A DNA stretch of 10,660 nucleotides. Source: Alphaproteobacteria bacterium. GTDB taxonomy: Bacteria; Pseudomonadota; Alphaproteobacteria; Rickettsiales; RI-342. The position numbers and the translations under genes were made by a program. Below the pieces are notes generated by a model. That model was not told the DNA's origin. It ran no database searches and worked only from the letters and a program-made list of their open reading frames with translations. Positions 1 to 8,351 of the stretch are shown one piece after another (within the stretch, counting starts at the first letter, position 1; each line of letters opens with the position of its first letter). The stretch spans positions 1-10,660 of the forward strand of contig JADZBT010000190.1 of assembly GCA_020851915.1 (NCBI GenBank), given 5' to 3'.

Positions 1-1347
1 AATCTGGGATTGAACGATACGCAGTTCGGTCTGCTGGTGGGCACGCCCATCCTGACCGGTTCGCTCAGCCGCCTGTTGCTCGGCATCTGGACGGATCAGT
101 ATGGCGGGCGTATCGTATACGTTGTGGTGATGATGGCGGCGGCGATCGCCACGTGGCTGCTGACCTATGCGGAAACCTACGAGATGTTCCTGCTGGCGGC
201 GCTGGGCGTCGGCATCGCGGGTGGCTCGTTCGCGGTGGGCATCGCCTATGTATCGCGCTGGTATCCCAAGGAGAAGCAGGGTACGGCGCTCGGCATTTTC
301 GGCATGGGTAACGTAGGTGCTGCGGTAACGAAATTCGTCGCGCCCTTCATCATGGTGGCAATGGGCTGGCAGGCGGTAGCGCAGATCTGGGCGGTGGCGC
401 TGTTCGCTACGGCGGTTCTTTACTGGATATTCACCAAAGACGACCCGATACTGGTGGCACGTCGCGAGAAGGGCGAGAAGCCGCAATCCACCAAGATGGC
501 GCTGGAGCCGCTCAAGAAGCTTCAGGTCTGGCGTTTCTCTCTCTATTATTTCTTCGTGTTCGGTGCATTCGTGGCGCTGGCGCTGTGGCTGCCGCGCTAT
601 TATGTCGGCGCCTATGGCCTCGACATCAAGACCGCCGGTATGCTGGGTGCGGCCTATTCCATCCCTGCCTCGATATTCCGGGCGGTAGGCGGGTGGATGT
701 CGGATAAATACGGCGCTCGCCGCATCATGTACCTGACCTTCATCATGTCGGTGATCTGCACCTTCCTGCTGAGCTATCCCTCGACGGACTACACGGTGCA
801 TGGCATCAACGGCCCGATCCAGTTCACCATCGCGATGGGATTCATTCCCTTCACTATCCTCACCTTCACCCTCGGTTTCTTCATGTCGCTGGGTAAGGCG
901 GCGGTCTACAAACATATCCCTGTCTACTACCCGGAGCATGTGGGCTCGGTGGGTGGCATCGTGGGCCTCATCGGCGGTCTGGGCGGTTTCATCCTGCCCA
1001 TCACCTTCGGTGCGCTGAACGACCTCACCGGCGTGTGGACAAGCTGCTTCATGCTGCTGACCGTCATTACCGTTATCGCTCTGGTGTGGATGCACGTGTC
1101 CATCCGCATGATGGAGCGTCAGAAGCATCCTGAACTGCGCGGGCCGCAGTATCTGCCGGAGCTTGCAACCGACGAGGAGAGTGTCATGGCTTTCCTTGAG
1201 GGCGAAGCGCTGCGCCAACGCAGCGAGTTGCTCACGCAGGAAAGCCGGCAGATGGAGGATCGTGCGCGCATGCTGAAAGAGCAGGCGAGCGAGATGCTGT
1301 CTCGCAGCAAGAGCCTGAACGGCAATAAGCCGAAGAAGAAAAACTAG
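1..1347 (+). CDS. narK1: NarK1-type nitrate/nitrite transporter (MFS, NNP family), 5' partial
   Basis: Inner-membrane transporter of the nitrate/nitrite porter family, of the NarK1 type usually assigned to proton-coupled nitrate uptake. The frame is open from base 1 (visible residues N-L-G-L-N-D-T-Q-F-G) and this stretch matches the loop after the first membrane helix of the family, so the true start and roughly 40-50 residues lie upstream; the TTG at position 10 is not the start. Visible in the 448 residues: an MFS loop G-I-W-T-D-Q-Y-G-G-R after helix 2, the glycine-rich signature AGGSFAVGIAYVSRWYPK (about residues 73-90), a second-half MFS loop GGWMSDKYGARR, and the two membrane arginines expected to bind the anion (visible residues 24 and 227). 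The last 75 or so residues are a charged, probably helical cytoplasmic tail ending in a lysine cluster, longer than in compact NarK1 proteins. It is followed after 37 nt by narK2. Family call is firm; substrate direction is inferred from the subtype. Confidence 0.93.
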   Translation, partial: NLGLNDTQFGLLVGTPILTGSLSRLLLGIWTDQYGGRIVYVVVMMAAAIATWLLTYAETYEMFLLAALGVGIAGGSFAVGIAYVSRWYPKEKQGTALGIFGMGNVGAAVTKFVAPFIMVAMGWQAVAQIWAVALFATAVLYWIFTKDDPILVARREKGEKPQSTKMALEPLKKLQVWRFSLYYFFVFGAFVALALWLPRYYVGAYGLDIKTAGMLGAAYSIPASIFRAVGGWMSDKYGARRIMYLTFIMSVICTFLLSYPSTDYTVHGINGPIQFTIAMGFIPFTILTFTLGFFMSLGKAAVYKHIPVYYPEHVGSVGGIVGLIGGLGGFILPITFGALNDLTGVWTSCFMLLTVITVIALVWMHVSIRMMERQKHPELRGPQYLPELATDEESVMAFLEGEALRQRSELLTQESRQMEDRARMLKEQASEMLSRSKSLNGNKPKKKN

Positions 1348-1373
1348 CCTGATTTTTAAATCTACATCTCAAC

Positions 1374-1378
1374 GGAGG
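1374..1378 (+). promoter_or_regulatory. Ribosome binding site of narK2
   Basis: GGAGG six bases before the ATG at 1385, in the 37-nt gap after narK1. It supports the chosen narK2 start, which also places the conserved N-terminal segment (WNPED ... NRNLWIS) right after the start as in E. coli NarK. The gap shows no convincing promoter, FNR box or terminator, so narK2 is probably transcribed from upstream. Confidence 0.7.
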
Positions 1379-1384
1379 CCTCGC

Positions 1385-2992
1385 ATGGCACAAGACCTGA
1401 AGAACTGGAACCCGGAAGACGCCCAGCAATGGGAATCCGGCGGCAAGCAGATCGCCAATCGTAACCTGTGGATATCGATTCCCAGCCTGCTGTGCGGCTT
1501 TGCGGTATGGCTCTACTGGAGCATCATCACCGTGCAGATGATCAATGTCGGTTTTGCTTTCACGCAGGCGGATCTGTTCACGATCAGCGCCATCGCGGGG
1601 CTGTCGGGAGCGACGCTGCGTATCCCGAGTTCTTTCTTCATCCGTCTGGCAGGCGGTCGTAACACGCTATTCCTGACCACCGCGCTGCTCATCATTCCGG
1701 CGGCGGGAACGGGTGTCGCACTGCAGGACATCAACACCCCGCTCTGGCAGTTCCAGATTCTGGCGCTGCTCTCGGGCTTTGGCGGCGGTAACTTCGCGTC
1801 GTCCATGTCCAACATCAGCTTCTTTTTCCCCAAGCGGGTACAGGGCTATTCGCTTGGCATGAACGCGGGGCTGGGCAATTTCGGCGTTACCACCATGCAG
1901 TTGCTGATCCCGCTGGTGATGACCTTCAGCCTGTTCGGAGGCGACCCAATGACACTGGTGCAGCCGAGCGGTTCGCTGATCGGCAAGATCCCGGCGGGTG
2001 AGATGACCTACATCCACAACGCGGGTTACGTCTGGGTAACATTCCTTGTCGTGCTGGCAGCTGCTATCTGGGTGGGCATGAACAATATCACTGCGGATCA
2101 TGTATCTCCCAATATCGGCTCCACGCTGGGCGCATTCTTCAAGATTCTGGTGATGCTTGCCATCGGTCTGGTGGCCGCGTGGGCGGGGTTCAAGCTTATG
2201 CAACCTGCGGACGTAGGAGGGCTGGGTATCAGCAAGTGGGTCGTGCTGCCGCTGGTCATCGCTGCGACCGTGTTTCTGCTGAAGTTGCTGCCGCTGGGTG
2301 AGAATTACAAAACCAGCCTTACGCGCCAGTACCGCATCTTCAATAACAAACATACCTGGGCCATGACGGTCATCTATACCATGACCTTCGGCTCGTTCAT
2401 CGGCTATTCGGCGGCACTGGCGCTGGCGTTGAAGGTGATCTTCGGATTCCAGCACGTGATGGTCGATGGCGTGATGACGCATACGACCGCGAATCCCAAC
2501 GGCCCTGCCGTGTTGATGTATGCGTGGATCGGGCCGTTCATCGGCGCGATCATCCGTCCTGTGGGCGGCATCATCGCCGACAAGATGGGTGGCGCGAAGG
2601 TCACGCAGATCATCTCGGTCGTGATGGTGGCCTGTGCGTTGGGCGCGGCGCATTACATGCAGCTTGCCTATGCGTCGGCTACGCCGGAGGAATTCTTCAT
2701 GCCATTCCTCGTGCTGTTCCTGATCCTGTATCTCGCGACGGGCATCGGCAACGGTTCCACCTTCCGCACTATCGCGGTGGTGTTCGACAAGGAGCAGGCT
2801 GGGCCCGTTCTGGGTTGGACTTCTGCGGTCGCGGCCTATGGCGCCTTTATCATCCCGCAGGTGATCGGCGAGCAGATCACCGCCACCACGCCGGAGAACG
2901 CCATGTACGGGTTTGCGGCCTTCTATGTGGTCTGCATCGTGCTCAACTGGTGGTTCTATCTGCGTAGCAACGCGTACGTACAGAACCCGTAA
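1385..2992 (+). CDS. narK2: NarK2/NarK-type nitrate/nitrite antiporter (MFS, NNP family) with central extra segment
   Basis: Inner-membrane transporter close to E. coli NarK, the nitrate-in/nitrite-out exchanger. The N-terminus (W8-N-P-E-D ... N25-R-N-L-W-I-S) lines up with E. coli NarK, supporting the ATG at 1385. The first nitrate signature GFGGGNFASSMSNISFFFPK is at residues 131-150 and the second, GIGNGSTF, at 453-460. R79 (in GATLRIP) and R391 (in GPFIGAIIRPVGG) correspond to the two substrate-binding arginines of E. coli NarK (R89 and R305). At 535 residues it is about 70 longer than E. coli NarK. Much of the excess is a hydrophobic stretch at about 248-303 that could form two more helices between the two six-helix halves; a loop around 355-375 is also longer. 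By contrast the late loop before the last helices is shorter than in E. coli. Following narK1 and preceding narG by 29 nt, it would expel nitrite made by NarGHI. Antiport is inferred from the subtype. Confidence 0.95.
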   Translation: MAQDLKNWNPEDAQQWESGGKQIANRNLWISIPSLLCGFAVWLYWSIITVQMINVGFAFTQADLFTISAIAGLSGATLRIPSSFFIRLAGGRNTLFLTTALLIIPAAGTGVALQDINTPLWQFQILALLSGFGGGNFASSMSNISFFFPKRVQGYSLGMNAGLGNFGVTTMQLLIPLVMTFSLFGGDPMTLVQPSGSLIGKIPAGEMTYIHNAGYVWVTFLVVLAAAIWVGMNNITADHVSPNIGSTLGAFFKILVMLAIGLVAAWAGFKLMQPADVGGLGISKWVVLPLVIAATVFLLKLLPLGENYKTSLTRQYRIFNNKHTWAMTVIYTMTFGSFIGYSAALALALKVIFGFQHVMVDGVMTHTTANPNGPAVLMYAWIGPFIGAIIRPVGGIIADKMGGAKVTQIISVVMVACALGAAHYMQLAYASATPEEFFMPFLVLFLILYLATGIGNGSTFRTIAVVFDKEQAGPVLGWTSAVAAYGAFIIPQVIGEQITATTPENAMYGFAAFYVVCIVLNWWFYLRSNAYVQNP

Positions 2993-3005
2993 TACACAAA
3001 AGATC

Positions 3006-3013
3006 GAAGAGGA
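3006..3013 (+). promoter_or_regulatory. Ribosome binding site of narG
   Basis: GAAGAGGA eight bases before the ATG at 3022, inside the 29-nt gap between narK2 and narG. The gap is too short to hold a full promoter with operator sites and contains no hairpin, so narG is most likely co-transcribed with the transporters. Confidence 0.6.
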
Positions 3014-3021
3014 CGTTTTCC

Positions 3022-6000
3022 ATGAGCCATATTCTCGACAAGCTGACTTTCTTCACGCGTTCCGCTCCAGAGACCTTTTCGGAGGGGCACGGTATCACCA
3101 CGGGTGAGAACCGCGAGTGGGAGCGTGCCTATCGCGGGCGCTGGGCGCACGACAAGGTAGTGCGTTCCACCCACGGCGTGAACTGCACCGGGTCGTGCAG
3201 CTGGAAGATCTATGTGAAGAACGGCCTTGTCACATGGGAAACGCAGCAGACGGATTACCCGCGTACCCGTCCCGATCTGCCCAACCACGAACCGCGCGGG
3301 TGTGCCCGTGGCGCCAGCTATTCCTGGTATCTCTACAGCGCCGCACGCCTCAAATACCCGATGATCCGCAGCCGTCTGCTGAAGCTGTGGCGTGAAGCGA
3401 AGAAGCGTCATACGGATCCGGTGGATGCGTGGGAGAGCATCGTCAGCGATTCCAAGCAGGCGAAGGAATACAAGCAGGCGCGCGGACTGGGCGGCATGGT
3501 GCGCGCCGAGTGGGACGAGGTGAACGAGATCATCGCCGCTGCGAATGTTTTCACCGCCAAGGAATATGGCCCCGACCGTATCATCGGTTTTTCGCCGATC
3601 CCGGCCATGTCGATGGTGTCTTACGCTGCGGGCAGCCGGTATCTTTCGCTTATCGGCGGAACCTGCATGAGCTTCTACGATTGGTATTGCGACCTGCCGC
3701 CATCCAGTCCTCAGACCTGGGGCGAGCAGACCGACGTGCCGGAGAGTGCTGACTGGTATAATTCTTCCTACATCATCGCGTGGGGTTCCAACGTGCCGCA
3801 GACGCGCACGCCGGATGCCCACTTCTTTACCGAAGCGCGTTATAATGGCACGAAGACGGTTGCCGTCACGCCGGATTACAGCGAAGTGGCAAAGCTCTCG
3901 GACACGTGGCTGCCCGCGCGTCAGGGCACGGACTCGGCGCTTGCCATGGCGATGGGGCATGTGATTCTCAAGGAGTTCCATCTTTCCGGCCGCAGCGAGT
4001 ATTTCGACGACTATATCCGCATGTACACTGACATGCCGTTCCTCGTTGTGCTGGACGAGCAGAATGGCAGCTATGTGCCGGGACGCACGTTGCGTGCATC
4101 CGACTTCAAGGATGCGCTCGGCCAGAAGAACAATGCCGAGTGGAAGCCGGTGGTCATGGATGCCAACAGCAATGAGGTGGTAACCCCCAACGGTACGATC
4201 GGCGCGCGCTGGGGCGAGGACGGCCATTGGAATCTGGAACCCAAGAACCTTGCCAATGGCAAGGAGATCTGGCCGGAGATCAGCTTTGCCAAATCCTCGG
4301 ACAAGGTGGTGTCGGTAGGGTTCCCCTATTTCGGCAATCTGGAGAACGAGCAGCCCATTTTCGCGCACACCGACCATGAGAGTGTGCAACTGCGTAACAT
4401 TCCTGCACGCCGCGTCACGCTCGACGGCAAGAAGGAAGTGCTGGTCGCGACCGTGTTCGACCTGATGATCGCCAATTACGGCATCGACAACGGTCTGGGC
4501 GGCGGTAACGTTGCGTCGTCTTTCGACGACGACGTGCCCTATACGCCTGCATGGCAGGAGAAGATCACCGGCATCCCGCGTGAGAAGGTGATTCAGGTGG
4601 CGCGCGAATTCGCCGACAACGCCGACAAGACCCGTGGGCGCTCGATGGTGATTCTGGGTGCTGCCGTCAATCACTGGTATCACATGGATATGATCTATCG
4701 CGGTATCATCAACATGCTGATGATGTGCGGCTGTATCGGCAAATCCGGTGGCGGCTGGGCGCATTATGTCGGGCAGGAGAAGCTCCGTCCGCAGACCGGC
4801 TGGACGCCGCTTGCCTTCGCGCTCGACTGGCATCGCCCGCCACGGCATATGAATTCCACCAGCTTCTTCTACAACCACGCCAACCAGTGGCGGTATGAGA
4901 AACTGGATGTGAAGGAGATACTCTCGCCGCTGGCGGACAAGAAGAAGTGGGAGGATTACTCGCTCATCGATTGCAACGTGCGCTCCGAGCGCATGGGCTG
5001 GCTGCCTTCCGCGCCGCAGTTGGAGGAGAATCCGCTGCAGCTCACCAAGGCCGCTAAGAAAGCCGGTAAGGACAGCAAGGAATATGTCGTGGGACGCCTC
5101 AAGGCGGGTTCACTACGCATGTCCTGCGAAGACCCGGACAATCCGCGCAATTTCCCGCGCAACCTGTTCATTTGGCGCTCCAACCTGCTGGGTTCTTCCG
5201 GCAAGGGGCACGAGTATATGCTGAAGCATCTGCTCGGCACGCAGAACGGTGTGCTGGGCAAGGATCTCGGCGAACTGGGAAATAAACATCCCAAGGAAGT
5301 CGTCTGGCATAACCATGCGCCGGAAGGCAAGCTCGACCTCGTAGTGACGCTGGATTTCCGCATGTCCACTACCTGTGTCTATTCCGACATCGTGCTGCCC
5401 TCGGCCACCTGGTACGAGAAGAACGATCTAAACACATCCGACATGCACCCCTTCATCCACCCGCTGTCGCGCGCGGTCGATCCGGCATGGGAGAGCCGCA
5501 GCGACTGGGACATTTACAAGGGTATCGCCAAATCTTTCTCCGATCTGTGCGAAGGGCATCTGGGTACGGAAACCGATCTGGTGGCGCTTCCCATCCTGCA
5601 CGACACCCCTGCAGAACTCGCGCAGGCGCTCGACGTGAAGGAATGGAAGAAAGGCGAGTGCGAGCCGGTCCCGGGCAAGACCATGCCGGCGCTGGTCGAG
5701 GTGGTGCGCCACTATCCTGATACCTACAAGAAATTCACGGCATTGGGGCCGCTGATGACCAAGGTAGGCAATGGCGGCAAAGGCATCGCGTGGAATACCG
5801 AAAAGGAAGTGAAATTCCTTGGCGAGTTGAACCGCGTGGTGACAGAGGAGGGCGTATCCAAAGGCCTGCCGCGCATTGAGTCCGACATCGACGCGACGGA
5901 GGTCATCCTCTCGCTCGCGCCGGAAACCAACGGCCACGTGGCGGTGAAGGCATGGGAAGCACTGGGCAAGATCACTGGCCGCGACCACACGCATCTGGCA

Positions 6001-6795
6001 CTGCCCAAGGAGGACGAGAAGCTCCGCTTCCGCGACCTTCAGGCGCAGCCGCGCAAGATCATCTCCTCGCCCACCTGGAGCGGGCTGGAAGATGAGCATG
6101 TGAGCTACAACGCCGGATACACCAACGTGCATGAGCTGATCCCGTGGCGCACGCTCACCGGGCGTCAGCAATTCTATCAGGATCACGCGTGGATGCGCGA
6201 TTTCGGTGAGGCACTGTGCGTCTACAGACCGCCGGTGAACACCAAGACCGTTGCGCCGGTCATCGAAAAGCACGGCAAGGGCCACAAGCAGGTGGTGCTC
6301 AACTGGATCACTCCGCACCAGAAATGGGGTATCCACAGCACCTATTCCGAGAACCTGCTGATGTTGACCCTCAGTCGCGGCGGCCCGATCGTGTGGATCA
6401 GCGAGATCGACGCGAAAAAGATCGGCGTAGAGGATAACGACTGGATCGAGCTCTACAACGTCAACGGCGCGATCGCAGCCCGTGCCGTGGTCAGCCAGCG
6501 CGTGCCGGAAGGCATGTCGATGATGTACCACGCGCAGGAGAAGATCATCAACACACCGAGTGCGACGACCACCGGCAAGCGCGGCGGTATTCACAATTCC
6601 GTCACGAGGGCGGTGGTGAAGCCGACGCATATGATTGGCGGCTACGCGCAGTTGGCATACGGGTTCAACTATTACGGAACCGTAGGCTCCAACCGCGATG
6701 AGTTCGTGATCGTGCGTAAGATGGAACATGTAGACTGGATGGATGCCCCGGCCGATGGCCGTTCCGGCAACCTGAACCACGAGGAGGTGGCGTAA
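3022..6795 (+). CDS. narG: Respiratory nitrate reductase alpha subunit NarG
   Basis: Catalytic subunit of the membrane-bound nitrate reductase. It reduces nitrate to nitrite at a molybdenum bis-MGD cofactor on the cytoplasmic side, using electrons received through NarH. The 1257 residues compare with 1247 in E. coli NarG, and similarity is strong along the whole length. The FS0 [4Fe-4S] ligands are H51, C55, C59 and C94 (histidine plus three cysteines, as in E. coli), set in STHGVNCTGSCSWKIYVKNG. The aspartate expected to ligate molybdenum (Asp222 in the E. coli structure) is D224 in YDWYCDLPP. C-terminal cofactor-domain blocks GGIHNSVTR (1188-1196) and GFNYYGTVGSNRDEF (1214-1228) are intact. 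The start at 3022 gives the E. coli-like N-terminus M-S-x-x-L-D and has a ribosome binding site. No cleavable twin-arginine signal is present, as expected for the cytoplasmic-facing enzyme. The most variable part relative to E. coli is around residues 400-470, where the family generally varies. The stop overlaps the narH start by one base. Confidence 0.99.
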   Translation: MSHILDKLTFFTRSAPETFSEGHGITTGENREWERAYRGRWAHDKVVRSTHGVNCTGSCSWKIYVKNGLVTWETQQTDYPRTRPDLPNHEPRGCARGASYSWYLYSAARLKYPMIRSRLLKLWREAKKRHTDPVDAWESIVSDSKQAKEYKQARGLGGMVRAEWDEVNEIIAAANVFTAKEYGPDRIIGFSPIPAMSMVSYAAGSRYLSLIGGTCMSFYDWYCDLPPSSPQTWGEQTDVPESADWYNSSYIIAWGSNVPQTRTPDAHFFTEARYNGTKTVAVTPDYSEVAKLSDTWLPARQGTDSALAMAMGHVILKEFHLSGRSEYFDDYIRMYTDMPFLVVLDEQNGSYVPGRTLRASDFKDALGQKNNAEWKPVVMDANSNEVVTPNGTIGARWGEDGHWNLEPKNLANGKEIWPEISFAKSSDKVVSVGFPYFGNLENEQPIFAHTDHESVQLRNIPARRVTLDGKKEVLVATVFDLMIANYGIDNGLGGGNVASSFDDDVPYTPAWQEKITGIPREKVIQVAREFADNADKTRGRSMVILGAAVNHWYHMDMIYRGIINMLMMCGCIGKSGGGWAHYVGQEKLRPQTGWTPLAFALDWHRPPRHMNSTSFFYNHANQWRYEKLDVKEILSPLADKKKWEDYSLIDCNVRSERMGWLPSAPQLEENPLQLTKAAKKAGKDSKEYVVGRLKAGSLRMSCEDPDNPRNFPRNLFIWRSNLLGSSGKGHEYMLKHLLGTQNGVLGKDLGELGNKHPKEVVWHNHAPEGKLDLVVTLDFRMSTTCVYSDIVLPSATWYEKNDLNTSDMHPFIHPLSRAVDPAWESRSDWDIYKGIAKSFSDLCEGHLGTETDLVALPILHDTPAELAQALDVKEWKKGECEPVPGKTMPALVEVVRHYPDTYKKFTALGPLMTKVGNGGKGIAWNTEKEVKFLGELNRVVTEEGVSKGLPRIESDIDATEVILSLAPETNGHVAVKAWEALGKITGRDHTHLALPKEDEKLRFRDLQAQPRKIISSPTWSGLEDEHVSYNAGYTNVHELIPWRTLTGRQQFYQDHAWMRDFGEALCVYRPPVNTKTVAPVIEKHGKGHKQVVLNWITPHQKWGIHSTYSENLLMLTLSRGGPIVWISEIDAKKIGVEDNDWIELYNVNGAIAARAVVSQRVPEGMSMMYHAQEKIINTPSATTTGKRGGIHNSVTRAVVKPTHMIGGYAQLAYGFNYYGTVGSNRDEFVIVRKMEHVDWMDAPADGRSGNLNHEEVA

Positions 6796-8351
6796 TGAAA
6801 ATACGGGCACAGATCGGCAAGGTGCTGAATCTCGATAAATGCATCGGTTGCCATACCTGTTCGGTGACCTGCAAGAACGTCTGGACGTCGCGGCAGGGCG
6901 TGGAATACGCCTGGTTCAACAACGTCGAGACCAAGCCGGGCGTCGGCTATCCCAAGCGTTGGGAAGACCAGAGCGTCTGGACCGGCGGTTGGGAACGCAA
7001 GAACGACGGCAGCATCCAGCCCAAGATGGGCGGGAAGTTCCGCTTGCTTTCCAAGCTGTTCGCCAATCCGGATCTGCCGGAGATCGACGACTATTATGAG
7101 CCGTTCACCTTCGAGTATGAACGCTTGCAAAAAGCGCCGGAAGTGAACACTCCACCGACCGCGCGCGCGCATTCGATGATCACCGGCGAGAAGATGGAAA
7201 AACCGGTCTGGGGCCCCAACTGGGAAGAAATCCTCGGTGGCGAGTTCGAGAAGCGCAGCCAGGACTACAACTTCAAGGATATGGAGAAGGAGATCTACGG
7301 CCAGTTCGAGCAGACCTTTATGATGTACCTGCCGCGTCTGTGCGAGCACTGCCTGAACCCCACCTGCGTGGCGTCCTGCCCGTCGGGCGCGATCTACAAG
7401 CGCGAGGAAGACGGCATCGTGCTCATCGATCAGGACAAATGCCGTGGCTGGCGTATGTGCGTGTCCGGCTGTCCGTACAAGAAGATCTACTTCAACTGGC
7501 AGTCCGGCAAGTCCGAGAAATGCACCTTCTGCTATCCGCGTATCGAGGCGGGCGATCCGACCGTGTGCTCGGAAACCTGCGTCGGGCGCATCCGCTATCT
7601 GGGCGTGCTGCTCTATGATGCCGACCGCATCAAGGAAGCCGCCAGCGTACCGGATACCGAAGACCTCTATCAGGCGCAGTGCGACATCTTTTTGAACCCG
7701 CACGATCCGGAAGTGATCGCGCAGGCGAAGAAGGACGGCATCCCGGATAGCTGGATCGCCGCCGCGCAGAAATCGCCGGTCTACAAGATGGCGATGGAGT
7801 GGAAGGTGGCCTTCACGCTGCATCCGGAATACCGTACGCTGCCGATGGTCTGGTACATTCCGCCGCTGTCGCCTATCCAGAACGCGGCGGAGCAGGGCAA
7901 GCTCGAAACCGACGGGATCATCCCCGACGTACGTTCGCTGCGTATCCCGGTGAAGTACCTCGCCAACATGCTGACCGCAGGCAAGGAAGAGCCGGTGGTG
8001 TATGCGCTGGAGCGCATGATCGCCATGCGCGGTTACATGCGGGCAAAGAATGTCGAAGGCACGCAACGCCTCGATATTCTCGACAAAGTGGGCCTGAGCG
8101 AGGCGATGGTGGACGATATGTACCGCATCATGGCGCTGGCCAATTACGAAGATCGTTTCGTGATCCCCACCAATCACCGCGAGTATGCGGGCCGCACACC
8201 GTTCGACAATGAGATCGCCTTCGGCACGCGCTCGGGATGCGGTTTCAGCTTCGGCAACGGCTGTTCCGGCGGCGAGGGCAAGACCAACCTGTTCGGCAGC
8301 AAGACCCATGAGAACACCATGAGTGGAAAGATACGCCATGCAGACGTTTAA
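6795..8351 (+). CDS. narH: Respiratory nitrate reductase beta subunit NarH (iron-sulfur)
   Basis: Electron-transfer subunit carrying four Fe-S clusters between NarI haem and NarG. The 518 residues show the four cysteine groups of the family: C16, C19, C22, C26; C183, C186, C191, C195; C216, C222, C226; and C243, C246, C258, C262. In the third group the second position of the usual CxxCxxC is W219 (C-R-G-W-R-M-C), the change that makes the cluster nearest NarI a [3Fe-4S] cluster in E. coli NarH; it is conserved here. The C-terminal glycine-rich piece GCGFSFGNGC (481-490) also matches the family. The ATG shares its A with the narG stop (TAATG), pointing to translational coupling and matched synthesis of the two subunits. 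Its 3' end overlaps narJ by 14 nt. Length and motifs are normal, with nothing missing. Confidence 0.99.
   Translation: MKIRAQIGKVLNLDKCIGCHTCSVTCKNVWTSRQGVEYAWFNNVETKPGVGYPKRWEDQSVWTGGWERKNDGSIQPKMGGKFRLLSKLFANPDLPEIDDYYEPFTFEYERLQKAPEVNTPPTARAHSMITGEKMEKPVWGPNWEEILGGEFEKRSQDYNFKDMEKEIYGQFEQTFMMYLPRLCEHCLNPTCVASCPSGAIYKREEDGIVLIDQDKCRGWRMCVSGCPYKKIYFNWQSGKSEKCTFCYPRIEAGDPTVCSETCVGRIRYLGVLLYDADRIKEAASVPDTEDLYQAQCDIFLNPHDPEVIAQAKKDGIPDSWIAAAQKSPVYKMAMEWKVAFTLHPEYRTLPMVWYIPPLSPIQNAAEQGKLETDGIIPDVRSLRIPVKYLANMLTAGKEEPVVYALERMIAMRGYMRAKNVEGTQRLDILDKVGLSEAMVDDMYRIMALANYEDRFVIPTNHREYAGRTPFDNEIAFGTRSGCGFSFGNGCSGGEGKTNLFGSKTHENTMSGKIRHADV
8325..8330 (+). promoter_or_regulatory. Ribosome binding site that decides the narJ start
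   Basis: GGAAAG, seven bases before the ATG at 8338 and inside the end of narH. An in-frame GTG at 8323 would add five residues (M-E-R-Y-A) but lies directly at this site, so the ATG at 8338 is the better start. Confidence 0.55.

Noticed and set aside
10..12. TTG as the start of the first transporter
   Set aside because: The frame is open upstream to base 1, and the sequence at this point matches the interior of the family, after the first membrane helix.
1349..1362. Possible FNR-type site or small hairpin in the narK1/narK2 gap (TGATTTTTAAATC)
   Set aside because: The right half does not fit the FNR consensus TTGAT-N4-ATCAA, and the stem would be too weak for a terminator.
1375..1382. Perfect palindrome GAGGCCTC covering the narK2 ribosome binding site
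   Set aside because: Eight bases without a loop cannot fold on one RNA strand; it is easily expected by chance around a GGAGG site.
1667..2653. 328-codon open frame on the minus strand opposite narK2
   Set aside because: Composition is extreme in H, R, D and Q and nothing in it resembles a protein family; it is a shadow of narK2.
2956..4878. 640-codon open frame on the minus strand opposite narG
   Set aside because: It is a shadow of narG in GC-rich DNA: the composition is rich in H, R, V and A with no recognisable domain, and narG on the other strand is unmistakable.
5428..6810. 460-codon open frame on the minus strand opposite the end of narG
   Set aside because: Same reasoning: no domain and full overlap with a conserved gene on the other strand.
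8323..8325. GTG as the start of narJ
   Set aside because: It sits at the Shine-Dalgarno-like sequence for the ATG at 8338 and would add residues not usual for NarJ.
6672..8339. 555-codon open frame on the minus strand opposite narH
   Set aside because: It is entirely opposite narH and the end of narG, with no domain and a composition set by codon bias of the sense gene.
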